The translations under genes were made by a program, and so were the position numbers. A stretch of DNA of 64,000 bases from positions 62,001 through 126,000 of the forward strand of contig NZ_VTZW01000003.1 of the NCBI RefSeq assembly GCF_009728995.1, read 5' to 3'. The notes beneath the pieces are model-generated. The model worked only from the letters and a program-made list of their open reading frames with translations, was not told the DNA's origin and searched no databases. Shown one piece after another: positions 7,294 through 15,659 of the stretch. The DNA comes from Streptomonospora sp. PA3. Lineage in GTDB: Bacteria; Actinomycetota; Actinomycetes; Streptosporangiales; Streptosporangiaceae. Numbering within the stretch: the first letter of the stretch is position 1; every line of letters starts with the position of its first letter.

Positions 7294-8087
7294 CGCCGGG
7301 CCTCCCGCCGCCCGTCCGCCGCCGCGCCCCCGCGCAGGCGCAGCAGCGTCTCGGCGATCTCCACGTCGCCGGGGTTGGTGACCTTGATGTTGGACTCGTC
7401 GCCGGCGATGATGCGGACCTCCTCGTCGGGCAGGTAGCGCAGCACCACACCGCAGTCGTCGGTGGCCACCAGCGCCGGGTCGGCCAGCGCCAGCCGGTAG
7501 GCGCGGCGGATCACCCCCAGCCGGAAGCCCTGCGGCGTCTGCATGCGGCGCAGCGAGGACCGGGGCGGAACGTCGCGCAGCACCTCGGCGCCCCCGGTGC
7601 CCGAGGAGACCTCGACCACCGTGTCGCCGGCGGGCACGGCGACGCCGACGGCGCCCGAGCCGGCCAGGGCGCCCACGCAGGAGCTGATGACGTGGGGCGT
7701 GACCAGCGGGCGGGCGGCATCGTGCAGCAGCACCAGGTCGTCGTCGCCGCGCTGCTCCAGCGCGCGCAGCGCCGCCGCCGAGGTCTCGGTGCGGCTCGCC
7801 CCGCCCGGCAGGACGGCCGAGACCCGATCGAGGCCCGCCTCGGCGACGATCCGCTCCGCATCGGCGAGGTGGTCGGCGGCCATCAGCACGATGACGTCGT
7901 CGACCTCGGGGGCGGCGCAGAACGCGGCCAGCGCGTGCTCGAGAACGGGGCGGCCCGCCAGCGGCAGCAGCTGCTTGGGCGCTCCGCCGCCCATGCGCGT
8001 GCCGACGCCGCCGGCCAGCACCGCCGCCGTGACGTGGGGGAGCGCACCCGCCTGCGGGCGCGCGGGCGGGGCCGAGTCCACCGGCAT
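7290..8087 (-). CDS. IspD/TarI-type cytidylyltransferase
   Basis: This 265-residue CTP:sugar-alcohol-phosphate cytidylyltransferase has the nucleotide-binding loop AVLAGGVGTRMGGGAPKQ, the LLHDAARPLV acidic motif and the late GDESNIKVTNPGD motif. The family includes IspD (methylerythritol phosphate pathway) and TarI (ribitol-5-phosphate). Here there is no ispF beside it; it is coupled to a phosphodiesterase and divergent from a TagGH-type exporter, so a polyol-phosphate role is more likely. The ATG at 8087 follows GAGAGGACGACG. The substrate is inferred from context; a true IspD remains possible. Confidence 0.75.
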   Translation of the reverse strand: MPVDSAPPARPQAGALPHVTAAVLAGGVGTRMGGGAPKQLLPLAGRPVLEHALAAFCAAPEVDDVIVLMAADHLADAERIVAEAGLDRVSAVLPGGASRTETSAAALRALEQRGDDDLVLLHDAARPLVTPHVISSCVGALAGSGAVGVAVPAGDTVVEVSSGTGGAEVLRDVPPRSSLRRMQTPQGFRLGVIRRAYRLALADPALVATDDCGVVLRYLPDEEVRIIAGDESNIKVTNPGDVEIAETLLRLRGGAAADGRREARR

Positions 8088-8452
8088 CGTCGTCCTCTCT
8101 GCTGCGGCAGCCGAGGCCGGGTCCGGCGGGCTCCGCTCCCGCTTCCCGGCGCACTAGCCGAGGTTAGCGGACCCGTCCCCGCGCGCTCCGACGCCCGCGC
8201 ACCCCGGTCCTCCCGGTGGTGCGGCCCCAGCGGGCCTGCGGGCGGCGCCGTCTGGACCGACGAGACCGCGGAGCGAGGCCCCCGCGCACCCGCGGGCAAA
8301 CACGCAAACCCGCTAGGCTCGGTGCTTGGGCGGAGTGCCGCGGCCTCCACCGCGGTCGGGTGCCGGGCGCCGGCGGAGGCGCTCCCGCGCGAGTGCGGCC
8401 CGCCCCGCCGCTTTCGCGGATTCGGGTGCACAGCGCAGGGGAGGAGGCGGCG
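8088..8452. promoter_or_regulatory. Divergent promoter region between cytidylyltransferase and exporter
   Basis: These 365 bases carry no gene I can support. A leftward -10 candidate, TAACCT (reverse complement of 8161-8166), would give a leader of roughly 65 bases for the cytidylyltransferase. A rightward -10 candidate, TAGGCT, is at 8314-8319. No good -35 boxes are seen. A long rightward open frame through this region is GC-driven. Confidence 0.35.
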
Positions 8453-9280
8453 GTGGCGTCGCGGGCGCTGGCCGTCTGGCAGAACCGGCGGGTCGTGAGC
8501 CTCCTGGTGCGGCGGGACCTGAAGGTCAGGTACCAGAGCTCGATCCTGGGCTACGCCTGGTCGATGCTGGAGCCCCTGGCGATGGCGGGGGTCTACTTCT
8601 TCGTCTTCGGCCTGATCTTCGACACCGACCGGGGCGTCCCCGGCGGCGCCGACGCTCCGGGCGGCTACCCCCTGTTCCTGATCTCGGGTCTGCTGCCGTG
8701 GCTGTGGTTCGCGCAGTCGCTGGGCCAGGCGCCCAACGCGATCATCAGCCACAGCAAGCTCATCACCACGATGCGCATGCCGCGGGAGATCTTCCCGGTC
8801 CAGGCGGTCGCGGCGAAGTTCGTCGACTACGTGTTCACCTGGCCGGTGCTGCTGGTCTTCGCGGCCGCCCTCGGCGGGCGCACCAGCGCCTGGGGCCTGC
8901 TGGTGTGGCTGCCGCTGGCCGTGACCGCGCAGCTCGTCTTCTCGCTGGGCATGACGTTCCTGCTGGCGACGGTGAACGTGCTGGTGCGCGACGTCGAGCG
9001 GGTAGTGCGGATCCTCAACCGGGTGCTGTTCTACTCCTCGGCCATCATCATCCCCTCGGCCCTGGTGCTGGAGTCGGACCGCTTCCCGGCCTGGTTCGTC
9101 ACGCTTTTCCAGTTCAATCCGCTGCTGGGTATCTTCAAGATGCACCACGCGGTCTGGTATCCGGCCGACGCCCCCGGTGCCCTGGTCCTGTCGACGAGCA
9201 TCGGGGGAGCGATCCTGATCCTGATCGCCGGATACGCGACGTTCCGGCGTCTGGAGGCGTCGATGCTGAAGGAGCTTTGA
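8453..9280 (+). CDS. ABC-2 type polysaccharide/teichoic acid exporter permease (TagG-like)
   Basis: This 275-residue integral membrane protein has about six hydrophobic segments. It carries the family signature near the N-terminus (LVRRDLKVRYQSSILGYAW, then EPL) and the FNPLLGIF motif before the last helices. It forms the channel of an exporter for lipid-linked polymers, with the next gene as its ATPase. I chose GTG 8453 because GAGGAGG lies about six bases upstream; upstream codons are low-complexity. Its stop overlaps the ATPase start as TGATG. Confidence 0.88.
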   Translation: MASRALAVWQNRRVVSLLVRRDLKVRYQSSILGYAWSMLEPLAMAGVYFFVFGLIFDTDRGVPGGADAPGGYPLFLISGLLPWLWFAQSLGQAPNAIISHSKLITTMRMPREIFPVQAVAAKFVDYVFTWPVLLVFAAALGGRTSAWGLLVWLPLAVTAQLVFSLGMTFLLATVNVLVRDVERVVRILNRVLFYSSAIIIPSALVLESDRFPAWFVTLFQFNPLLGIFKMHHAVWYPADAPGALVLSTSIGGAILILIAGYATFRRLEASMLKEL

Positions 9281-10101
9281 TGCCGGAGCCCGTCATCGAG
9301 GCGGCCGGGCTCGGCATCCGGTTCTCGGCGAACCGCGGGCGCCGCCGCGGCCTGCGCGAGGTGCTGGCGGGCCTGCGGCGCGGCTCCCGAACCGGGCGGG
9401 GGGCCTTCTGGCCGGTGCGCGACGCCTCCTTCCGCATCCACCGGGGCGAGTGCGTGGGCATCGTCGGCAAGAACGGCTCCGGCAAGTCCACGCTGCTCAA
9501 GCTGATCGCCGGAGTGCTCATCCCCGACGAGGGCCGGGTGGAGGTCCGCGGCAGGGTCGCGCCCCTGCTGGAGCTGCGGGCCGGGTTCAACGGGCGGCTG
9601 ACCGGGCGGGAGAACATCCACCTCGTCGGCTCCCTGCACGGGTTGAGCCCGGAGGTCATCGACGCGCGCTTCGACGAGGTCGTGGAGTTCGCCGACCTCC
9701 GCGAGGGCTACATCGACATGCCCGTGCGGCACTACTCCAGCGGCATGAAGGTCCGGCTCGGTTTCGCCCTGGTCGCCCAACTGGACCACCCCGTCATGCT
9801 GGTCGACGAGGTGCTGGCCGTGGGGGACGAGGAGTTCAGGCAGAAGTGCTACCGCGCCATCGAGGGGATGCTGGGCGAGGACCGGACGATGGTGCTGGTC
9901 TCCCACAGCGAGGCCGATCTGCGGCGCTTCTGCAGCCGCGGCCTGTACCTGAAGAACGGGGCCCTGGCGCTGGACGCCGACATCGACACCGCGCTGCGGG
10001 CCTACCAGGAGGACCTGCGCGCCGAAGGGGAGCAGCGGGGCGGCACCGCGCGCGGACCGGCCGGCGCCGACACCCCGGCCGGCGGCGACCAGGCGGCCTG
10101 A
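9280..10101 (+). CDS. ABC transporter ATP-binding protein of the polymer exporter (TagH-like)
   Basis: This 273-residue ATPase has Walker A GKNGSGKST, a signature region HYSSGMKVRLGFALVA, Walker B VMLVDEVLAVGDEEF and the switch His in LVSHS. The signature YSSGMK and VGDEEF motifs are characteristic of the ABCA/TagH-RfbE family that drives export of teichoic acids and O-antigens. The Ala/Gly-rich tail of about 25 residues has no domain. It follows the permease with a one-base overlap. Confidence 0.92.
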   Translation: MPEPVIEAAGLGIRFSANRGRRRGLREVLAGLRRGSRTGRGAFWPVRDASFRIHRGECVGIVGKNGSGKSTLLKLIAGVLIPDEGRVEVRGRVAPLLELRAGFNGRLTGRENIHLVGSLHGLSPEVIDARFDEVVEFADLREGYIDMPVRHYSSGMKVRLGFALVAQLDHPVMLVDEVLAVGDEEFRQKCYRAIEGMLGEDRTMVLVSHSEADLRRFCSRGLYLKNGALALDADIDTALRAYQEDLRAEGEQRGGTARGPAGADTPAGGDQAA

Positions 10102-10289
10102 TTCCCGCGGCCCCGGGGCCGTCGCGTCCACCGCGTCCGCGCGGCTTTCGGGCTCCTGAGCACTGTGCCGGCCGCCTCGACTCGGGCGCGGGCCCCTCGG
10201 GACTTCGTCGCTTTCGGTGTGCCGGTGGTTGCCAGGAGTACCCCCGCGGGTACACGGTGAACGCGAGGCCGCGTGGGAGGGGCACTGCC

Positions 10290-11255
10290 GTGTCAGACGT
10301 CGATGCGCGCGCCGGCCGCGGTGGCAGTAAGCGCACCGGTCCGCTCGGCGGCGGGCCGCGCCGCAAGCCGATGAGCCCGCCGGCCATGACTCAGGTCGGG
10401 ACGGTGCTGGCCGCCGCGGCCGCGATCTGGTTCACCGAGGCCGGCCTGCGCGGCGCCGTCTGCGGCTCCCTGCTGCTGGGGGCCGTGCTGGGCAGCGACC
10501 TGCTGGCCCGCCGACTGCGCGGCGGGCGCCGCGACCGGCTGGACGTGTGGCTGGCGCTGGTGCTGGGACGGCTGCGGGAGTACGTCGTCTTCGCCGGCCT
10601 GGCGATCGGCGGCACGGCCGCCGGAGTCGCCGATGCCTGGGCCTGGGCGGCCGGCGCGCTCATCGCCCTCGCGCTGCGCGACTCCGTCGCTGCCGCGCGC
10701 CGCGCCGACGCCGGCGAGCCGGAGTGGACCCCCGAGTCCGGCCTGCCCCGCCCCATCGACGCCGTCGATCCCAGTCGGCACCCGGACGACGCCTCGGCCG
10801 GCGACGCCTCGCTGACCGCCGAACTCCTCGGCCGCCCTCCCGGCGGCTGCGACGACGGCGGCGCGCCGGACGGGGACCCCGGCGCGCCCTCGGACATCCG
10901 CACCGTGCCCAAGGGCGCCCCGTGGCCGGGCTGGTCCGAAGGCCGCGCCGAGATCCTGGGCGACGGGCCGGCCGGGCCCGAGGACTCCGTCCCGGCCGCC
11001 GCCGAAGGCCCCGCGGACGTCGCCGACGGCGGAGAACGCCCCGCCGACCGGGCCGGCACCGACCGGCCGCCTTCCGCCCGCGCCTCGCGCCTCCTGCGCC
11101 TGGCGGCCTTCCCCCAGGGCGCGCGCTTCGCCGTGGTGGCGCTGACGATAACGATTTGGGACGCTCGGGTGACGTTCATCGCACTGATCGTGGGCTGCGC
11201 GCTCGCGGTCACCGCCGAACTCGCCGGCGGCCCGGACCACGAGACCGCGAGGTGA
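10290..11255 (+). CDS. Membrane protein of the polymer locus with a long disordered middle (possibly DUF5941-related)
   Basis: This protein of about 321 residues has two pairs of hydrophobic segments (roughly 35-70 and 90-130, then near 275-310). They are separated by about 140 residues rich in Gly, Asp, Pro and Ala that should be disordered. I chose GTG 10290 because GGGAGGGG lies seven bases upstream; an in-frame GTG at 10257 is an alternative. No catalytic motif is seen. Its second membrane half resembles the next protein in style, and both recall the membrane part of DUF5941 proteins linked to CDP-alcohol phosphotransferases, but I cannot confirm that. Confidence 0.55.
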   Translation: MSDVDARAGRGGSKRTGPLGGGPRRKPMSPPAMTQVGTVLAAAAAIWFTEAGLRGAVCGSLLLGAVLGSDLLARRLRGGRRDRLDVWLALVLGRLREYVVFAGLAIGGTAAGVADAWAWAAGALIALALRDSVAAARRADAGEPEWTPESGLPRPIDAVDPSRHPDDASAGDASLTAELLGRPPGGCDDGGAPDGDPGAPSDIRTVPKGAPWPGWSEGRAEILGDGPAGPEDSVPAAAEGPADVADGGERPADRAGTDRPPSARASRLLRLAAFPQGARFAVVALTITIWDARVTFIALIVGCALAVTAELAGGPDHETAR

Positions 11256-11258
11256 GCA

Positions 11259-11903
11259 ATGGGGGCGTCACCTTCACCGCCCGCCGGGCGCGGCGTGGAC
11301 CTGCGCTTTCTCCGTGACGACGGTCACCTGAGCACCGGCCTGGGACGCCTCGCCGCGGGCGGCCTGCCGCCGCTGCTGCCCGCACTTGCCGGAGCCCTGG
11401 TCGCCGGTGTACTGATGGCGACGGGACTCCAGCACCTCGCTGGCATTACCCTGTTCGCACCGGTCGCCGCGCTGCTGCTCTCCGGAGTCGCCTCGGGCCA
11501 CCCGCACGACGGTCGGCTCGACCGCCTGGTCCCGCCCCTCCTGCGTGCGACGGAGTACCTTTATCTCCTCGCGCTCGGCTACGGGTCCGGCGTCCCCGGT
11601 CCGCTGGTTTTCGTACTCTTGACTGCGGTCGCGCTGCACCACGCCGATGCCGTGCACCGCACCCGCATCGGTGTGCGCCCGCCCGCCTGGATCATGCGGG
11701 CGATGCTCGGCTGGGACGGGCGGATGCTGGTCCTGGCCGCCGGCGGGGCACTGGGCTGGCTGCCGTTCGCCTACGGTGTGCTGACGGGTTACCTCGCGGT
11801 ACTGCTCGTCTGGGAGGCCACGACGAGCTGGCTGGCGACCCCGGTCGCGGAAGCGGAGGCTCCGCGCAACGAATCGGGAGGCGTGGACGCCTCCACGATG
11901 TAA
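11259..11903 (+). CDS. DUF5941-like membrane protein
   Basis: This 214-residue protein has four to five hydrophobic stretches between about residues 30 and 190. The central segment, with LLRATEYLYLLALGYG, LHHADAVHRTRIG and AMLGWDGRMLVL, looks like the conserved core of DUF5941 proteins, found with CDP-alcohol phosphotransferases in actinobacteria. The start follows GAGGTGAG, three bases after the preceding stop. The gene is followed directly by the nucleotidyltransferase with a strong AAGGAGG at its stop. The function is unknown; a role in polymer head-group chemistry is inferred from context. Confidence 0.6.
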   Translation: MGASPSPPAGRGVDLRFLRDDGHLSTGLGRLAAGGLPPLLPALAGALVAGVLMATGLQHLAGITLFAPVAALLLSGVASGHPHDGRLDRLVPPLLRATEYLYLLALGYGSGVPGPLVFVLLTAVALHHADAVHRTRIGVRPPAWIMRAMLGWDGRMLVLAAGGALGWLPFAYGVLTGYLAVLLVWEATTSWLATPVAEAEAPRNESGGVDASTM

Positions 11904-11919
11904 GGAGGAACACGCCCAC

Positions 11920-12651
11920 ATGCTCGGTATGGTTCTTGCCGCAGGAGCGGGCCGCCGACTGCGCCCCTACACCGACACCCTGCCCAAGGCACTGGTGCCG
12001 GTCGATGGTGAGACCACCATCATGGACATCTCCCTGCGCAATCTCGCCGCCGCCGGCCTGACCGACGTCGTCGTCGTCGTGGGCTACCGCGCCGAGGCGG
12101 TCGAGCAGCGCAAGCAGGAGATGGAGCGCCGCCACGGAGTGCGGCTCACCCTGGCCTATAACGACAAGGCCGAGGAGTGGAACAACGCCTACTCCCTGTG
12201 GACCGCGCGCGAGTACTTCTCCGAGGGCGTCCTCCTCGTCAACGGCGACACCGTTCACCCGGTGAGTGTGGAAGAGACGCTACTCGCCGCGCGCGGACCC
12301 GAGCTCCTCCTGGCGGTGGACAACGCCAAAACGCTCGGCGACGAAGAGATGAAGGTGGTCCTGGACGACTCCGGCCACCTCAGCCGCATCACCAAGCTCA
12401 TGGACCCCGCCCAGGCCGCCGGCGAGTACATCGGCGCGACCCTCATCGAGGGCTCGCTGTCGGACCGCTTGGCCGACGCGCTCCAGGCCACGTGGGAGCG
12501 CGACCCCCAGCTGTACTACGAGGACGGCTTCCAGGAGCTGGTCGACCGCGGCGGCAAGGTCGCCGTCGCGCCGATCGGCGAGGTCGACTGGGTCGAGGTG
12601 GACGACCACGACGACCTGAACCGCGCCAGGGAGATCGCATGCCGCTACTAG
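11920..12651 (+). CDS. LicC-like nucleotidyltransferase (CTP:phosphoalcohol type)
   Basis: This 243-residue single-domain NTP transferase begins MVLAAGAGRRLRPYTD and has PKALVPV and LVNGDT motifs, as in phosphocholine and inositol-1-phosphate cytidylyltransferases. YNDKAEEWNNAYSLW matches the substrate-loop pattern of LicC-like enzymes. The ATG at 11920 follows AAGGAGGA. Its end overlaps the glycerol-1-phosphate dehydrogenase-like gene, and a CDP-alcohol phosphotransferase follows, so it probably makes a CDP-activated polyol used there. The substrate is inferred. Confidence 0.75.
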   Translation: MLGMVLAAGAGRRLRPYTDTLPKALVPVDGETTIMDISLRNLAAAGLTDVVVVVGYRAEAVEQRKQEMERRHGVRLTLAYNDKAEEWNNAYSLWTAREYFSEGVLLVNGDTVHPVSVEETLLAARGPELLLAVDNAKTLGDEEMKVVLDDSGHLSRITKLMDPAQAAGEYIGATLIEGSLSDRLADALQATWERDPQLYYEDGFQELVDRGGKVAVAPIGEVDWVEVDDHDDLNRAREIACRY

Positions 12652-13706
12652 CCCGCATGGTCAACGCGCCGCTGGCCATCGACGTGCGCCAGGGCGCCAT
12701 CGCCTCGCTGGGAACGGTGCTGGCCGACCGCCGCATCGCCAACGAGGGCCGCATCGCCGTGGCGGTGGGGCCCGGCCAGGGCTCCCAGATCGCCGCCGAG
12801 CTCGACCTGCCCCACTGCGAGGTGTTCCGGGTCGAGGGCGGCAGCGTGGACGTGGCCACCGAGCTGGGCAAGAAGCTGCGGTCGGGCGCCTACGAGGCCG
12901 TGGCCGGCATCGGCGGCGGCAAGACCATCGACGTCACCAAGTTCGCCGCCTCGATGGCCGGTATCCCCATGGTCGCGGTGGCCACGAACCTCTCCCACGA
13001 CGGGATCGCCTCGCCGGTCAGCTCCCTGGAGCACGAGAGCGGCAAGGGCTCCTACGGCGTCACCATGCCCATCGCCGTCGTGGTCGACGTCGACTACGTG
13101 CGGGCCGCCCCCCAGCGCCTGGTGCGTTCGGGCATCGGCGACGTGGTGAGCAACCTGTCGGCCATCGCCGACTGGGAGCTGGCAGGCCGCGAGCAGGGCG
13201 AGCCCGTCGACGGGATGGCCGTCACCTTCGCGCGCACCGCCGCCGAGGCCATCGTCAACCGCCGCGACAGCGTCGACTCCCAGGACTTTCTGACCGCCCT
13301 GGCCGAGGCGCTGGTCCTTTCGGGCATGGCGATGTCGGTGGCCGGCTCCAGCCGTCCCGCCAGCGGCGCCTGCCACGAGGTGCTGCACGCCATCGACCAG
13401 CTCTACCCGGGAACCAGCAACCACGGGGAGCTGGCCGGCATCGGCGCCCTCTACGCCTATTTCCTGCGCAGCCGCTACCAGGGATTCGGCGAGGCGCGGA
13501 TGAACGAGATCGGCGCCTGCCTGCGTCGCCACGGCCTGCCCGCCCTGCCCGGCGACGTCGGCCTGGACGAAGAGCAGTTCGCGCGCGCGGTGGCCCACGC
13601 CCCCGCCACCCGGCCGGGACGCTACACAGTGCTGGAGCATCTGGCCCTGTCCGAGAACGAGATCAGGCGGAGCGTGGCGGAATATGTCCAAGCCATCGAT
13701 CGATGA
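12639..13706 (+). CDS. sn-Glycerol-1-phosphate dehydrogenase-like enzyme (AraM/EgsA family)
   Basis: This 355-residue member of the iron/zinc-alcohol dehydrogenase superfamily belongs to the glycerol-1-phosphate dehydrogenase branch. Visible features are the NAD(P)-binding GIGGGKTIDVTKF, the NLSHDGIASPVSSL substrate segment, and metal-ligand motifs SSRPASGACHEVLH and TSNHGELAG. Known relatives reduce dihydroxyacetone phosphate to sn-glycerol-1-phosphate, the archaeal stereoisomer. I chose ATG 12639 (AGGGAG upstream), overlapping the previous gene by 13 bases; ATG 12657 is possible. It overlaps the next gene by 23 bases, so it is tightly coupled to the CDP-alcohol phosphotransferase. Confidence 0.8.
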   Translation: MPLLARMVNAPLAIDVRQGAIASLGTVLADRRIANEGRIAVAVGPGQGSQIAAELDLPHCEVFRVEGGSVDVATELGKKLRSGAYEAVAGIGGGKTIDVTKFAASMAGIPMVAVATNLSHDGIASPVSSLEHESGKGSYGVTMPIAVVVDVDYVRAAPQRLVRSGIGDVVSNLSAIADWELAGREQGEPVDGMAVTFARTAAEAIVNRRDSVDSQDFLTALAEALVLSGMAMSVAGSSRPASGACHEVLHAIDQLYPGTSNHGELAGIGALYAYFLRSRYQGFGEARMNEIGACLRRHGLPALPGDVGLDEEQFARAVAHAPATRPGRYTVLEHLALSENEIRRSVAEYVQAIDR

Positions 13707-14454
13707 GGTGCGCTCGGGCGGCCAGCCCGAGGGCATCAAGGAGCGGCTGAACGAGGAGCACTGGGCGGGCCGGCTCTACATGCGCGACCTGTCGCCCTAC
13801 CTGAGCACCGCCTTCGTGCGGCTGGGCGTGCCGCCCAACCCCATCACCTATCTGATGATGAGCGCGGGAGTGCTCGCGGGCGCCGTCCTGGCCCTCGGCG
13901 GGCTGTGGTCGGCGGTGCTGGCGGTCGTCCTGGTGCAGCTGTATCTGCTGCTGGACTGCTCCGACGGCGAGGTCGCCCGCTTCACCGGCCGCACCAGCGT
14001 GGCCGGGATCTTCCTGGACCGCATCGGCCACTACCTGGCCGAGGTCGCCTTGCTGATCGGGCTGGGGGTGCGGGCCCAGGGCGGGCTCGACGCCGGCGGC
14101 TGGGTGATCGGCGGTATGGCCGCCGCTCTCGGCGCCGCCCTGATCAAGGCCGAGACCGACAACGTGGTGGTGGCCCGCGCCAAGGCGGGGCTGTCGGAGA
14201 AGATCTCCGACGCCGCGCTGCAGCCCCGCTCCGCGCGGCTGGGCATGGCCCGCAAGGCGGCCGCGGCGCTGCGGTTCCACCGGGTCATCCAGGCCGTGGA
14301 GCTGTCGCTGCTGGCCCTGGGCACCGCGGTGGTGGACCTGGTGCGCGGCGACCTGCTCGCCACCCGCACGCTCGTCGTGGTGTGCGTGGCCGTCGCCGCG
14401 GTGCAGACCGTCCTGCACATGGTCAGCGTGCTCGCGTCGCGGCGGCTGGAGTAG
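13684..14454 (+). CDS. CDP-alcohol phosphotransferase
   Basis: This 256-residue membrane enzyme has about six hydrophobic segments and the family motif beginning at D91: D91, D94-G95, A98-R99, G108, D112. The usual final Asp of the D-x2-DG-x2-AR-x8-G-x3-D-x3-D motif is His116 (FLDRIGHYLAE). The family transfers a phosphoalcohol from a CDP donor to a second alcohol at the membrane. In this operon the donor is probably made by the nucleotidyltransferase two genes upstream. The His may be normal for this subfamily; if not, activity could be altered. Confidence 0.85.
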   Translation: MSKPSIDEVRSGGQPEGIKERLNEEHWAGRLYMRDLSPYLSTAFVRLGVPPNPITYLMMSAGVLAGAVLALGGLWSAVLAVVLVQLYLLLDCSDGEVARFTGRTSVAGIFLDRIGHYLAEVALLIGLGVRAQGGLDAGGWVIGGMAAALGAALIKAETDNVVVARAKAGLSEKISDAALQPRSARLGMARKAAAALRFHRVIQAVELSLLALGTAVVDLVRGDLLATRTLVVVCVAVAAVQTVLHMVSVLASRRLE

Positions 14455-14763
14455 CCGGCCGCCGCCCTCGGCGCCGGATGCTGCGCACTCCGACTCCTGG
14501 CCGCCACCCGCGGCAGAGGCGCCGTGCGCAGCCCGGCGGCGTTTATGCTTCTGTTAGCCGTGTCATGCAACGGTCATTCTGCGTCAACCATGCGTCCACG
14601 TCCACGAACGGTTCCCATGACCAGTCCAGGACTGCCGAGCAGCCACCCCGAACCCGCACCCGCCGAGTCCGCGCCCGCGCCGCAGCAGGGCGGCCTCGGC
14701 GAGGCCTCCCTGTCCCCGGCGGCCGACGGCGATGAGGCGGTCGGGCACGGAGGGGAGCAGCGC
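14455..14763. promoter_or_regulatory. Leader and promoter region of the second glycosyltransferase
   Basis: This 309-base stretch holds a -10 candidate TATGCT at 14544-14549. In-frame ATG codons at 14590 and 14617 extend the downstream gene, but they lack a ribosome binding site and the sequence after them is Pro/Ala-rich. The best-supported start is therefore the TTG at 14764. Confidence 0.4.
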
Positions 14764-15621
14764 TTGAAGATCTCCTGCGTGATCCTGACCATGGGGACCC
14801 GCCCGGCCGAGCTGCGCCGCGCGGTCACCAGCGTGCTGGAGCAGGAGGGCGCCGACCTGGAGCTGATCGTGGTCAGCAACGGCGCCGAGCTGCCACGGCT
14901 GCCCGACGAGGTCGTCACCGTGCACCTGCCGGAGAACATCGGCATCCCCGAGGGGCGCAACCACGGCGTCAAGGCGGCCAGCGGCGACATCGTGCTGTTC
15001 CTCGACGACGACGGCTGGTACCGCTCGCGCGACCTCGCCCGGCACGTCAGCCGCCGCTTCGCCGCCGACCCCGGCCTGGGGATCCTGACCTTCCGGATCG
15101 TCGACCCCGACGGCGGCCCCGACCAGCGCCGCTACGTCCCGCGGCTGCGCGCCGGCGACCCGCTGCGCTCCAGCCGGGTCACCACGTTCCTGGGCGGGGC
15201 GGCCGCCGTGCGGCGCGCCGCCTTCGACCGGGCCGGGGGCCTGCCGGGCGTGTTCTTCTACGCGCACGAGGAGAGCGACCTCGCCTGGCGGGTGCTGGAC
15301 GCCGGCTACCACATCGAGTACGACGCCGACGCGGTCATGTACCACCCCTCGACCCACCCCAGCCGCCACGAGGACTTCTACCGGCTCAACGCGCGCAACC
15401 GGGTCTGGCTGGTCCGCCGGAACCTGCCCTGGGTGCTGGCGCTGGCCCACCTGGGCGTGTGGATCGGCATCACCGTGCTCCGGGTGCGGTCGCTGCCGGA
15501 GCTGCGGGCGTGGTTCCGCGGGTTCGGCGAGGGCTGGCGCTCCGAGTGCGGCACCCGCGCGCCCATGCGGTGGTCCACCGTGTGGCGCATGACCCTGGCC
15601 GGCCGCCCGCCCGTCATCTGA
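14764..15621 (+). CDS. Family 2 glycosyltransferase (rhamnosyl/galactofuranosyl type)
   Basis: This GT2 of about 285 residues begins KISCVILTMGTRPAELRRAV. The GT-A core has NIGIPEGRNHGV, the DDDGW metal-binding motif and a later HEESDLAWRVLDAGY acidic motif. The signature NIGxxxGRN and E(E/S)D-W pattern is shared with family 2 enzymes that transfer rhamnose or galactofuranose. I chose TTG 14764 because AGGGGAG lies six bases upstream; ATG 14617 is an alternative. It is convergent with the following GT4 gene. Confidence 0.8.
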   Translation: MKISCVILTMGTRPAELRRAVTSVLEQEGADLELIVVSNGAELPRLPDEVVTVHLPENIGIPEGRNHGVKAASGDIVLFLDDDGWYRSRDLARHVSRRFAADPGLGILTFRIVDPDGGPDQRRYVPRLRAGDPLRSSRVTTFLGGAAAVRRAAFDRAGGLPGVFFYAHEESDLAWRVLDAGYHIEYDADAVMYHPSTHPSRHEDFYRLNARNRVWLVRRNLPWVLALAHLGVWIGITVLRVRSLPELRAWFRGFGEGWRSECGTRAPMRWSTVWRMTLAGRPPVI

Positions 15622-15629
15622 CGCCGCGC

Positions 15630-15658
15630 CCGCCGCCGCTGCTCAGCGCGGGCGGCGG
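15630..15658. terminator. GC hairpin between convergent glycosyltransferase genes
   Basis: CCGCCGCC at 15630-15637 pairs with GGCGGCGG at 15651-15658 around a 13-base loop. It sits just after the stop of the rightward gene and before the stop of the leftward gene. No U-tract follows, so it is a weak terminator candidate. Confidence 0.4.
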
Positions 15659-15659
15659 C

